A stretch of 64,000 bases of DNA from Acidobacteriota bacterium. Lineage in GTDB: Bacteria > Acidobacteriota > Blastocatellia > Pyrinomonadales > Pyrinomonadaceae. Under the pieces are notes generated by a model. That model ran no database searches, was not told the origin of the DNA, and saw nothing but the letters and a program-made list of their open reading frames with translations. Shown piece after piece: positions 57,122-64,000 of the stretch. The stretch lies in assembly GCA_019639115.1 (NCBI GenBank), contig JAHBSM010000002.1:62001-126000 (forward strand). Reading direction: 5' to 3'. The translations under genes and the position numbers were made by a program. How positions within the stretch are numbered: the stretch's first letter is position 1; every line of letters starts with the position of its first letter.

Positions 57122-57667
57122 CTATTTCTTGACGGCAAATAACGGCTGGCCAAACTCGACCGGCTGGCCGTTCTCGACATAGATCTTTACGATCTCGCCG
57201 GAGGTCTCGGCCTGGATCTCGTTCATGAGCTTCATCGCCTCGACGATACAAACCGTCGTATTCGGGTCCACTCTGGACCCTTCTGAAACATACGGATCCT
57301 TGTCCGGCCCGGGTGCTCGGTAGAATGTGCCGACGATCGGCGACAGGATCTTCTCGAGTCCGGCATCAGGGTCAGCCGCAGGCACGGCAGCCTGCTCCGC
57401 AGGCGCCGCCGGTGCTGTGGCCGGAACTGCGGCCGGAGCTGCAGCAACCGCGGCCAAAGGTGCTGCCTGCAGGTTCGTCTTACTCAGCCGGACGCGAATA
57501 TTCTCATTCTCGAACTCGAAATCCGTGAACCCGTGTTCGTTGACGAGCGCGGCCAAAGCCTGGAGCTCATCCATATTGAAAGAGGGATCTTGCGACATAC
57601 GTTTCGGCTTTTTCGATCCTGCCGGGCCGTCATCCGGTGCGGCCGCCGACGCGGTCATCTCACTCAT
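57122..57667 (-). CDS. accB: Acetyl-CoA carboxylase biotin carboxyl carrier protein
   Basis: 181 residues. The C-terminal biotinyl domain carries the biotin lysine, Lys146, in VEAMKLMNE, and ends [15 protein letters not shown]. An alanine/proline-rich linker (about 68-100) joins it to the N-terminal helical part. A strong GGGAGGA lies 8-9 nt before the ATG. It forms the carboxylase with AccC downstream. It starts 20 bp after rplQ. Confidence 0.97.
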   Translation of the reverse strand: MSEMTASAAAPDDGPAGSKKPKRMSQDPSFNMDELQALAALVNEHGFTDFEFENENIRVRLSKTNLQAAPLAAVAAAPAAVPATAPAAPAEQAAVPAADPDAGLEKILSPIVGTFYRAPGPDKDPYVSEGSRVDPNTTVCIVEAMKLMNEIQAETSGEIVKIYVENGQPVEFGQPLFAVKK

Positions 57668-57687
57668 TGGTACGATCCTCCCGCAGA

Positions 57688-58191
57688 CTAGCCTTTAGCG
57701 GCAAGTTCACGCGGATTGTCCACTAACTCGATGACCGCCATCTGGGCATTGTCGCCCTGGCGGTTGCCGAGGCGGATTATCCTGGTGTAACCGCCATCAC
57801 GGTCTTTATAGCGCACGCCGAGTTCGTTGAAAAGCCGCTGAACCGCTTTGACACCCGCAGTTCGTTCGATCTTTGTCTTGGCCTCTCCCTTTTTACCTCG
57901 AAAGCGGCTCTGCTCGGCCTTGTATGTCGAGTTACCTGCGTGGAAGAATGCGGCAGCCTGCCTTCGAAGATGAACCTCGCGGGCGGCCGCGCCGTCGCCG
58001 CTAAGGTCTTGTGCCTTTTTGGCAAGCGTTATCGCTTTTTCTACAAAAGGACGGAGCTCCTTGGCTTTCTGGACCGTGGTCACGATGTGTTCCTTTTCGG
58101 CATTGACCAGCGAGGTCGCCAGGTTTCTCAGCATCGACATACGGTGCTCGGTCGTGCGTCCAAGTTTACGATGTGCTTTTAAGTGTCTCAT
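57688..58191 (-). CDS. rplQ: 50S ribosomal protein L17 with internal insert
   Basis: 167 residues against about 120-130 for typical L17. The N-terminus [20 protein letters not shown] and the C-terminal [18 protein letters not shown] and [11 protein letters not shown] are canonical. Between them, after about residue 62, lie some 40 extra basic residues (around [20 protein letters not shown]). It follows rpoA. Confidence 0.96.
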   Translation of the reverse strand: MRHLKAHRKLGRTTEHRMSMLRNLATSLVNAEKEHIVTTVQKAKELRPFVEKAITLAKKAQDLSGDGAAAREVHLRRQAAAFFHAGNSTYKAEQSRFRGKKGEAKTKIERTAGVKAVQRLFNELGVRYKDRDGGYTRIIRLGNRQGDNAQMAVIELVDNPRELAAKG

Positions 58192-58211
58192 TTCTTTAAA
58201 AACCGGATCCG

Positions 58212-58240
58212 AGGGCCGAGGCTCCCGGCCGATCGGCCCT
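58212..58240. repeat. Palindrome abutting the rpoA stop
   Basis: AGGGCCGA (58212-58219) is a perfect 8-bp inverted repeat with TCGGCCCT (58233-58240), 13-nt loop. It overlaps the rpoA stop codon and lies in the rpoA-rplQ spacer. Confidence 0.65.
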
Positions 58241-59252
58241 AGTCGAGGTCTCTGCCGCCAGAGCCGGGAATAGGATTCCCTTGCTCGTCGAATTCCATAC
58301 CGAAATCAAGTCCCATGCCGTGGAGCATATCCTTGATCTCCGTCAGCGACTTTTTGCCGAAATTCTTTGTGTTCAGCATGTCCTTTTCGCTCCTGCGAAT
58401 AAGGTCGCGGATCGAACGGATGTCGGCATTCTTGAGGCAATTATAAGCTCGGACCGATAGCTCCAATTCATCCACCGATTTGTCCAGCAGGTCATTGCGC
58501 ATCAGCGGCGGACGGGCAATGTCCTCATATTTGTATTCTTCCTCTTCTTCTTCGAAGTTGATGAAGATCGCCATATGATCCTTGACGAGTTTTGCGCCGA
58601 GTCCGATCGCGTATTCGGGGGTGACGCTGCCGTCGGTCCAGACCTCGAGGGTCAGGCGGTCATATTCGGTGTTCGAGCCCTGCCGCGTCTTATCGACGGC
58701 ATAATTGACCTTCTTGATCGGAGTATGGACCGAATCCACCGGGATATACCCGACCGACAGGTCGTCGTCGTTGTTGACCTCGGCTCCGACATAACCGCGG
58801 CCCTGTTTCAGCCGCATTTCGACGTTGAGCGAACCGCCGGTACCGATCGTGGCGATGTGGACGTCCTTATCCAGCACCTCGACGTCGCCGTCCGTTTCTA
58901 TATCGGCGCTCGTTACTTCGCCTGCTCCGCTCTTGCTGATCGAGAGCGTTTTTGGCCCGGCCCCATTCAGCTTGAACGGAACCTGTTTAAGGTTGAGGAT
59001 AACGTCGGTAGCGTCCTCTACGACGCCTTTGATCGACGAGAACTCATGCTCGACGCCCTGTATCTTGACGGCCGTTATAGCCGCGCCTTCTATCGACGAC
59101 AATAGAGCTCTGCGGATCGAGTTGCCGATAGTCGTACCAAAACCGCGCTCGAACGGCGAGGCCAGGAATTTTCCGTAACGATCCGTCAGCGTCGAATTGT
59201 CAGCGACAAGACGCGACGGCATCATAAAATCTGTCCAGTTTGAATGACTCAT
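58239..59252 (-). CDS. rpoA: RNA polymerase alpha subunit
   Basis: 337 residues. The N-terminal dimerisation domain has [36 protein letters not shown] conservation. The C-terminal DNA-binding domain has [14 protein letters not shown] and [23 protein letters not shown] helices. An acidic linker ([12 protein letters not shown]) joins them. It lies between rpsD and rplQ. Confidence 0.99.
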   Translation of the reverse strand: MSHSNWTDFMMPSRLVADNSTLTDRYGKFLASPFERGFGTTIGNSIRRALLSSIEGAAITAVKIQGVEHEFSSIKGVVEDATDVILNLKQVPFKLNGAGPKTLSISKSGAGEVTSADIETDGDVEVLDKDVHIATIGTGGSLNVEMRLKQGRGYVGAEVNNDDDLSVGYIPVDSVHTPIKKVNYAVDKTRQGSNTEYDRLTLEVWTDGSVTPEYAIGLGAKLVKDHMAIFINFEEEEEEYKYEDIARPPLMRNDLLDKSVDELELSVRAYNCLKNADIRSIRDLIRRSEKDMLNTKNFGKKSLTEIKDMLHGMGLDFGMEFDEQGNPIPGSGGRDLD

Positions 59253-59274
59253 ATTTGTTCTTTTACTTTCAAAT

Positions 59275-59343
59275 GAGTTGGCCGTGTCCCCGTGCGGCCA
59301 AAAGCAAGAACGGACCCTCAGGCACGGCTACTTTGGCCAACTC
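59275..59343. repeat. Palindrome in the rpsD-rpoA spacer
   Basis: GAGTTGGCC (59275-59283) pairs perfectly with GGCCAACTC (59335-59343). Inside, CCGTGC pairs with GCACGG. It sits in the leader of rpoA just after rpsD. Ribosomal protein S4 autoregulation is known in other bacteria; a link here is untested. Confidence 0.6.
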
Positions 59344-59353
59344 AGCTAAACTA

Positions 59354-59986
<633 letters not shown>

Positions 59987-59996
59987 AATGTTTCTG

Positions 59997-60121
59997 CCTT
60001 CGTCGATGAAGATCGAGCCGGACAGGCTTTTGAGCCCGGCCGCACCGTGATCTCCCCGCGAAAAAGTTTACGAAGGACGAGCCCTCTTCTTCCTTTAGAT
60101 AGTTGCCGCCATATTGCGGCA
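59997..60121. repeat. Structured rpsK-rpsD spacer
   Basis: CCTTCGT (59997-60003) pairs with ACGAAGG (60070-60076). Within it is a hairpin built from GCCGG...GGCT / AGCC...CCGGC (60017-60040). A separate stem TGCCGC / GCGGCA (60104-60121) follows. No T tract is present on the minus strand, so they are not terminators. Confidence 0.55.
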
Positions 60122-60152
60122 TTAAAAATTCAAACGCTCCGCTCCAGCGTCA

Positions 60153-60551
60153 TCAGACCCTGCGGCGCTTCGGCGGACGGCATCCGTTGTGAGGTATCGG
60201 CGTCGTATCGCGGATCGAGGTTACCCTGATCCCGGCCTGGCTGACCGCACGGATCGCTGATTCACGGCCGCCGCCCGGGCCCTTGACCCTGACCTCGGCT
60301 TCGCGCATGCCCGCCTCGACCGCTTTTCTCGCCACTTCATTTGCAGCCTGCTGGGCCGCAAACGGCGTCCCTTTCCGGCTGCCGCGAAATCCGCGGGCAC
60401 CCGACGAACACTGCGCCAGCAGATTGCCCTGCGTATCAGTGATCGAGATTAGCGTATTGTTGAACGAAGCGGAGATGTGGACTATGCCGACCGGTATATT
60501 CCGCTTCTCCTTCTTCTTAAAGGTCTTTTTCTTAGCTGCTGCTTTTGCCAT
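60153..60551 (-). CDS. rpsK: 30S ribosomal protein S11
   Basis: 132 residues from the ATG of MAKAAAKKK; six codons further upstream are open but unlikely. It has [19 protein letters not shown] and [20 protein letters not shown], and ends [13 protein letters not shown]. It is in the usual rpsM-rpsK-rpsD-rpoA order. Confidence 0.98.
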   Translation of the reverse strand: MAKAAAKKKTFKKKEKRNIPVGIVHISASFNNTLISITDTQGNLLAQCSSGARGFRGSRKGTPFAAQQAANEVARKAVEAGMREAEVRVKGPGGGRESAIRAVSQAGIRVTSIRDTTPIPHNGCRPPKRRRV

Positions 60552-60564
60552 TGAATTCAAAAGT

Positions 60565-60616
60565 ACCACCGGGGGCGGCCGTTCGATCTGATTTCATAAC
60601 AGCCGGCCTCCGTGGT
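60565..60616. repeat. Imperfect palindrome in the rpsM-rpsK spacer
   Basis: ACCAC (60565-60569) with GGCC (60577-60580) pairs with GGCC (60605-60608) and GTGGT (60612-60616). The arms differ by four unpaired bases. Confidence 0.45.
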
Positions 60617-60626
60617 CAAAAAACGA

Positions 60627-61010
60627 TCACTTCTTGCCGGGTGCCTTCTTTTTGGCGACTGCCGCCTTACGCGGGCCCTTGCGGGTCCTTGCATTCGTGC
60701 TGGTCCTCTGGCCGCGGACCGGGAGGCCGCGCCGATGGCGAAGCCCGCGATAGCAGCCGATGTCCATCAATCGCTTGATGTCCATCTGAACACGCTTTCT
60801 CAGGTCGCCTTCGATATCGCCTTCCTGGTCAAGGATCGCGCGGATCTTGTTCAGTTCGTCCTCGCTTAGGTCACGGATCTTCACGTCCGGGCCAATGCCC
60901 GCCTGTCCGAGGATCGCGGTCGCGCGCGACCTGCCCACACCGTAGATGTAGGTCATTCCGATTTGTGCCCTTTTGTTGGGCGGTAGATCAACACCTGCTA
61001 CACGAGCCAT
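60627..61010 (-). CDS. rpsM: 30S ribosomal protein S13
   Basis: 127 residues. It begins [26 protein letters not shown] and has [32 protein letters not shown] C-terminal conservation with a lysine-rich tail. It starts 7 bp after the rpmJ stop. Confidence 0.99.
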   Translation of the reverse strand: MARVAGVDLPPNKRAQIGMTYIYGVGRSRATAILGQAGIGPDVKIRDLSEDELNKIRAILDQEGDIEGDLRKRVQMDIKRLMDIGCYRGLRHRRGLPVRGQRTSTNARTRKGPRKAAVAKKKAPGKK

Positions 61011-61017
61011 AATTCTA

Positions 61018-61131
61018 TTATCCCTGCCTCTGCTTATGCTTTGGGTTCTCGCAGATCACCCGAACGATGCCCTTGCGGTGAATGACCTTACATTTATCGC
61101 AGATCTTTTTTACTGATGGCCTTACTTTCAT
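61018..61131 (-). CDS. rpmJ: 50S ribosomal protein L36
   Basis: 37 residues read directly from the minus strand: [20 protein letters not shown], then [17 protein letters not shown]. The zinc ligands are C11, C14, C27 and H32, the C+ type. It lies between infA and rpsM, as usual, and is too short for common ORF cut-offs. Confidence 0.98.
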   Translation of the reverse strand: MKVRPSVKKICDKCKVIHRKGIVRVICENPKHKQRQG

Positions 61132-61141
61132 TGTCTTTCAC

Positions 61142-61363
61142 CTACTTATAACGATATGTGATCCGCCCACGCTTGAGGTCGTATGGAGAAAGCTCCACCA
61201 GCACCTTGTCGCCGGGAAGGATACGTATGAAATTCTTTCGCATCTTCCCGGATATGTGAGCCAGGACCTCGTGCTGATTCTCATCGACCGCCACCTTGAA
61301 CATAGCGTTCGGCAGCGTCTCGAGCACAGTGGCCGTGACCTCTATCGCTTCTTCTTTAGACAT
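61142..61363 (-). CDS. infA: Translation initiation factor IF-1
   Basis: 73 residues. It has [36 protein letters not shown] and [18 protein letters not shown], the OB-fold of IF-1. It lies between map and rpmJ. Confidence 0.99.
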   Translation of the reverse strand: MSKEEAIEVTATVLETLPNAMFKVAVDENQHEVLAHISGKMRKNFIRILPGDKVLVELSPYDLKRGRITYRYK

Positions 61364-61401
61364 AAACTCTAAAGCAACATATCCCGCAATGGGGACAAAC
61401 C

Positions 61402-62241
61402 TTAGATGTTAACCGTTTCGAGGGAACTTTTCAAGTCCCCGCTCTCGCTGCGGCTCTCGACGGCCACAGCCGATGCCATCGACCGCTTCTGTTCCCGCGT
61501 CAAGGTCAATATCTCAGGCCCATCAGCGGTCACGGCTATGGTGTGTTCCGCGTGCGCCGACTGCAGGCCGTCCAATGTCACGACCGTCCAGCCATCGCTC
61601 AAAGTTTTGGTTCGCTCGGTACCGAGATTAAGCATCGGCTCGATCGCAAAACAATATCCGGCTCTGATATTTTCCTTCGTGCCCGGCCGGCCATAATTTG
61701 GTATCTGCGGCGCTTCGTGCATGTGACGGCCTATGCCGTGCCCTGTGTAGTCACGCACAATGCCGTAACCGTATCTCTCCGCGTGCTGCTGGACCGCCCA
61801 GCCGATATCGCCGATCCGGTTATTGACCCGCGCCGCCCTGATGCCCAGATCCAGGCATTCCTCGGTCACCTTTATCAGTTGTTTCAATTCGTCCGTGATC
61901 GCGCCGACCGGAACGGTCATCGCGGTATCGCCCACGAAGCCCTGATAGGTGGCTGCCATATCGAGCGATACGATGTCGCCTTCCTTTAGCGGCACATCTT
62001 TTGAGAATCCGTGAACGATCTCGTCATTAACGGACGCGCAGATAGCGAACGGAAAGCCGTGGTAACCGATAAAGGTCGGGATGGCTCCTGCATCCCGTAT
62101 CATACGCTCAGCCGCTGCATTGAGCTCTAGCGTGGTGATGCCCGGGGCGACCATCGTACGCAGCGACTCGCGAACGCCGGCGATCAGTTCACCTACGTCA
62201 CGCATCTTGTCCAGATCTTTCGCTGTCTTCGCGATTATCAT
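61402..62241 (-). CDS. map: Methionine aminopeptidase type I
   Basis: 279 residues. It removes the initiator methionine. Metal ligands are visible as the Asp in [11 protein letters not shown], the Asp in VGDTAMT, the His in [12 protein letters not shown], the Glu in FAIEPML and the Glu in [10 protein letters not shown]. The C-terminus has a 25-residue serine-rich extension beyond the catalytic core. It lies between adk and infA. Confidence 0.97.
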   Translation of the reverse strand: MIIAKTAKDLDKMRDVGELIAGVRESLRTMVAPGITTLELNAAAERMIRDAGAIPTFIGYHGFPFAICASVNDEIVHGFSKDVPLKEGDIVSLDMAATYQGFVGDTAMTVPVGAITDELKQLIKVTEECLDLGIRAARVNNRIGDIGWAVQQHAERYGYGIVRDYTGHGIGRHMHEAPQIPNYGRPGTKENIRAGYCFAIEPMLNLGTERTKTLSDGWTVVTLDGLQSAHAEHTIAVTADGPEILTLTREQKRSMASAVAVESRSESGDLKSSLETVNI

Positions 62242-62259
62242 TTCGTCACCGCTGAGCTA

Positions 62260-62904
62260 TCAGATGAGATCGCTGATCGCCGAATAAATGGCCTCGACCT
62301 CGCCCGTTCCGTCCACCTTTGAAAGCCTGCCCGAGGCGGCATAATAGGCGATGAGCGGCTCTGTGTTCGCTGCGTAAGTGTCGAGCCGCGTCATCACGCT
62401 TTCCTCGTTATCATCCGCACGATGCAGCAGCTCCGCATCGGGATGAAGGTCACAGCGTCCATCGTTCTTTGGTGGACGCGAATAGATGTTGTAGATCTCA
62501 CCGCAGACCGGGCACGACCTCCGTCCCGTGAGCCGTTTGAGCAGCTCGTCACGCGGAACGTCCACCTCGATCGCGCGTATCTCTTTGCCCTGCTCCCTTG
62601 CCAGTTCCTCAAGCTGCTCGGCCTGAACCGCAGTCCGCGGATAACCGTCGAGCACGTACGTTCCTCTGCAGTCCTCTCTCGCAGTGCGTTCGCGAACGAC
62701 CCGGTAAGTGACCTCGTCGGAGACCAGCTTACCCGAAGCCATTATCTCCTGAACTTCGCGAGCGAGCGGCGTATCGAGAGTCTTCATCTCGCGGAACATA
62801 TCGCCCGTCGATATCTGCGGTATCCCGCGGCGTTCGTCGAGGAGCCTTGCTTGGGTCCCTTTGCCTGCCCCGGGAGCACCGATCAATACAATGATCTTAT
62901 CCAC
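62260..62904 (-). CDS. adk: Adenylate kinase, zinc-lid type
   Basis: 214 residues. The P-loop is GAPGAGKGTQ (9-18). FLDGYPR-like VLDGYPRTA binds nucleotide. The lid has C131-x2-C134 and C151-x2-H154, a CCCH zinc site rather than the commoner four-Cys type. I start at GTG 62902-62904 (VDKIIVLIG) because AAAGG lies 7 nt upstream; a GTG six codons earlier has no such signal and falls in the palindrome. Confidence 0.97.
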   Translation of the reverse strand: MDKIIVLIGAPGAGKGTQARLLDERRGIPQISTGDMFREMKTLDTPLAREVQEIMASGKLVSDEVTYRVVRERTAREDCRGTYVLDGYPRTAVQAEQLEELAREQGKEIRAIEVDVPRDELLKRLTGRRSCPVCGEIYNIYSRPPKNDGRCDLHPDAELLHRADDNEESVMTRLDTYAANTEPLIAYYAASGRLSKVDGTGEVEAIYSAISDLI

Positions 62905-62917
62905 AAAAAAACCTTTT

Positions 62918-62989
62918 GCCACAGAGAACCCGGCTCGATCAGACGCGGTCTATCGAGACCGCCGATCGGAAATCGAGTTTCTCTGTGGC
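62918..62989. repeat. Long nested palindrome in the secY-adk spacer
   Basis: Three nested arms pair perfectly: GCCACAGAGAA (62918-62928) with TTCTCTGTGGC (62979-62989), CTCGAT (62934-62939) with ATCGAG (62972-62977), and GCGGTCT with AGACCGC (62945-62962) around loop ATCG. There is no T tract, so it is not a simple terminator. The CTCTGTGGC core recurs in the accB-accC spacer. Confidence 0.75.
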
Positions 62990-62997
62990 CAATTTCC

Positions 62998-64000
62998 CTA
63001 GCTGCGGCGGCCGCGCAGCCGCGAACCCGCTCCGAGAAAGCCCTCGTAATTTCTCATCACGAGCTGCGCCTCGATCTGGGCTGCCGTATCCATTGCCACA
63101 CCGACAAGAATTAGCAGGCTCGTGCCGCCAAAATAGAACTGATATCCGAGCCCAGTCGGGATCCAATTGAGTCCCGGCGTGGCCGTAAAGAAATTGTCGA
63201 TCGCGGTACCTACGAACGGAAGCCGCGCCACCTTGAAACCGCTCAGCAGAAGCTGCGGAATAAATGCCACGAGAGCCAGATAAATAGCACCGACCGTGGT
63301 CAGACGCGTCAGGATGCCGTTCAGATACTCAGCCGTCGGGGCTCCGGGACGGATACCGGCGATAAATCCGCCGTGCTTTCGCAGGTTGTCCGCCACCTCG
63401 TCCGTATTGAATACGATCGTGATGTAAAAGAATGTGAACAGCACGATCAGCGAGATAAAGACGAGCTCGTAATACGGATCGCCGCCGTGGAACTGCTGAA
63501 AGAACTGGAACACCTTCGCCCAGGTCGAGTTCGGCTCGTTCTGATCCGGCGGAAATGCCGAGAACAACGTCTGGGGCAGAGCGAGGACCGACGAAGCAAA
63601 GATCACGGGTATCACGCCGCCCATATTTATCTTGAGAGGCAGACTGGTGTCCTGGCCGCGAAATGTTTGATTCCCGACCCGTCGGCTGGCGTAACTAATG
63701 GCTATATTTCGCCGTGCCGATTCTATGTAAACTATAACGGCGATCAACGCGATCAGAACGACGAACAAAAAGATCACGCCGAGCGTCTGAGTTGCGTCGC
63801 CGCTGCTGACGCGGTCGCTGATCTGGGTAATGCCGCGCGGCAGCCCGATCACGATACCGGCAAAGATCAAAAGCGATATGCCGTTGCCGATTCCGCGTTC
63901 GGTGATCTGCTCACCAAGCCACATCACAAAGATCGTGCCGGTCGTGAGCGTAATGACGATCATCGCCGTGGACCACCATCCGGCGCCGATTATCTGATTG
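62998..64000 (-). CDS. secY: Protein translocase subunit SecY (5' end cut by window edge)
   Basis: The frame is open to the right edge, so the first part of the gene lies outside. About 334 residues are visible, with NQIIGAGWWSTAMIV, MWLGEQITERGIGNGISLLIFAGIV, LPLKINMGGVIPVIFASS and PGAPTAEYLNGILTRLT, the SecY core helices and loops. It forms the membrane channel for protein export. It is followed by adk after a palindromic spacer. Confidence 0.98.
   Translation of the reverse strand, partial: NQIIGAGWWSTAMIVITLTTGTIFVMWLGEQITERGIGNGISLLIFAGIVIGLPRGITQISDRVSSGDATQTLGVIFLFVVLIALIAVIVYIESARRNIAISYASRRVGNQTFRGQDTSLPLKINMGGVIPVIFASSVLALPQTLFSAFPPDQNEPNSTWAKVFQFFQQFHGGDPYYELVFISLIVLFTFFYITIVFNTDEVADNLRKHGGFIAGIRPGAPTAEYLNGILTRLTTVGAIYLALVAFIPQLLLSGFKVARLPFVGTAIDNFFTATPGLNWIPTGLGYQFYFGGTSLLILVGVAMDTAAQIEAQLVMRNYEGFLGAGSRLRGRRS

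Overview
This window looks like chromosomal DNA of an Acidobacteriota bacterium, most likely class Blastocatellia. That is inference, from four things: moderately high GC, a secreted VWFA protein of the type common in acidobacteria, a PEP-CTERM protein, and giant beta-propeller sensor kinases. It is mostly housekeeping sequence with a secreted/accessory middle. I see no prophage, insertion sequence, CRISPR array, rRNA or tRNA.

Layout. (1) 1-8.6 kb, minus strand: a division and cell wall (dcw) cluster transcribed rsmH-ftsL-ftsI-murF-mraY-murD-ftsW, with ftsW running off the left edge. murE, normally between ftsI and murF, is absent: ftsI and murF overlap by 4 bp. (2) 8.9-16.5 kb: a ZIP metal transporter, a small membrane protein, the phosphatidylethanolamine pair psd-pssA (plus), then a surface-glycan-like trio of O-antigen ligase/polymerase, TPR protein and DegT aminotransferase (minus), nth and a STAS-like protein. 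(3) 16.6-24.1 kb: two secreted metallopeptidases (M28, M14), a VWFA protein, a secreted protein, a small zinc ribbon and an SRPBCC protein. (4) 24.1-27.8 kb: dnaG-rpoD. (5) 27.9-39.9 kb: a propeller sensor kinase and LuxR-type regulator, an FG-GAP repeat protein, an outer-membrane barrel, and a stretch where two colinear paralogues of an unrecognised H28/YHE family flank a secreted dipeptidase-like hydrolase. (6) 39.9-50.7 kb, minus: cca and a complete high-affinity potassium system, transcribed glyS - DUF4118 kinase - kdpE - [KdpE-like operator] - two small membrane proteins - kdpF - kdpA - kdpB - kdpC - N-terminal half of KdpD. KdpD is split into two genes at opposite ends of the locus. (7) 50.9-52.6 kb: a PEP-CTERM protein and a PEGA-like secreted protein. 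(8) 52.9-64 kb, minus: the end of the ribosomal-protein/alpha region, secY-adk-map-infA-rpmJ-rpsM-rpsK-rpsD-rpoA-rplQ, then accB-accC, rpsO and pnp. Most of its longer spacers contain palindromes.

Genes absent from simple ORF lists were read from the sequence: partial ftsW, kdpF (29 aa), a 35-aa Kdp-linked membrane peptide and rpmJ (37 aa). Many starts were moved inward using Shine-Dalgarno sequences or signal peptides. All assignments come from reading motifs by eye; no database search was run.
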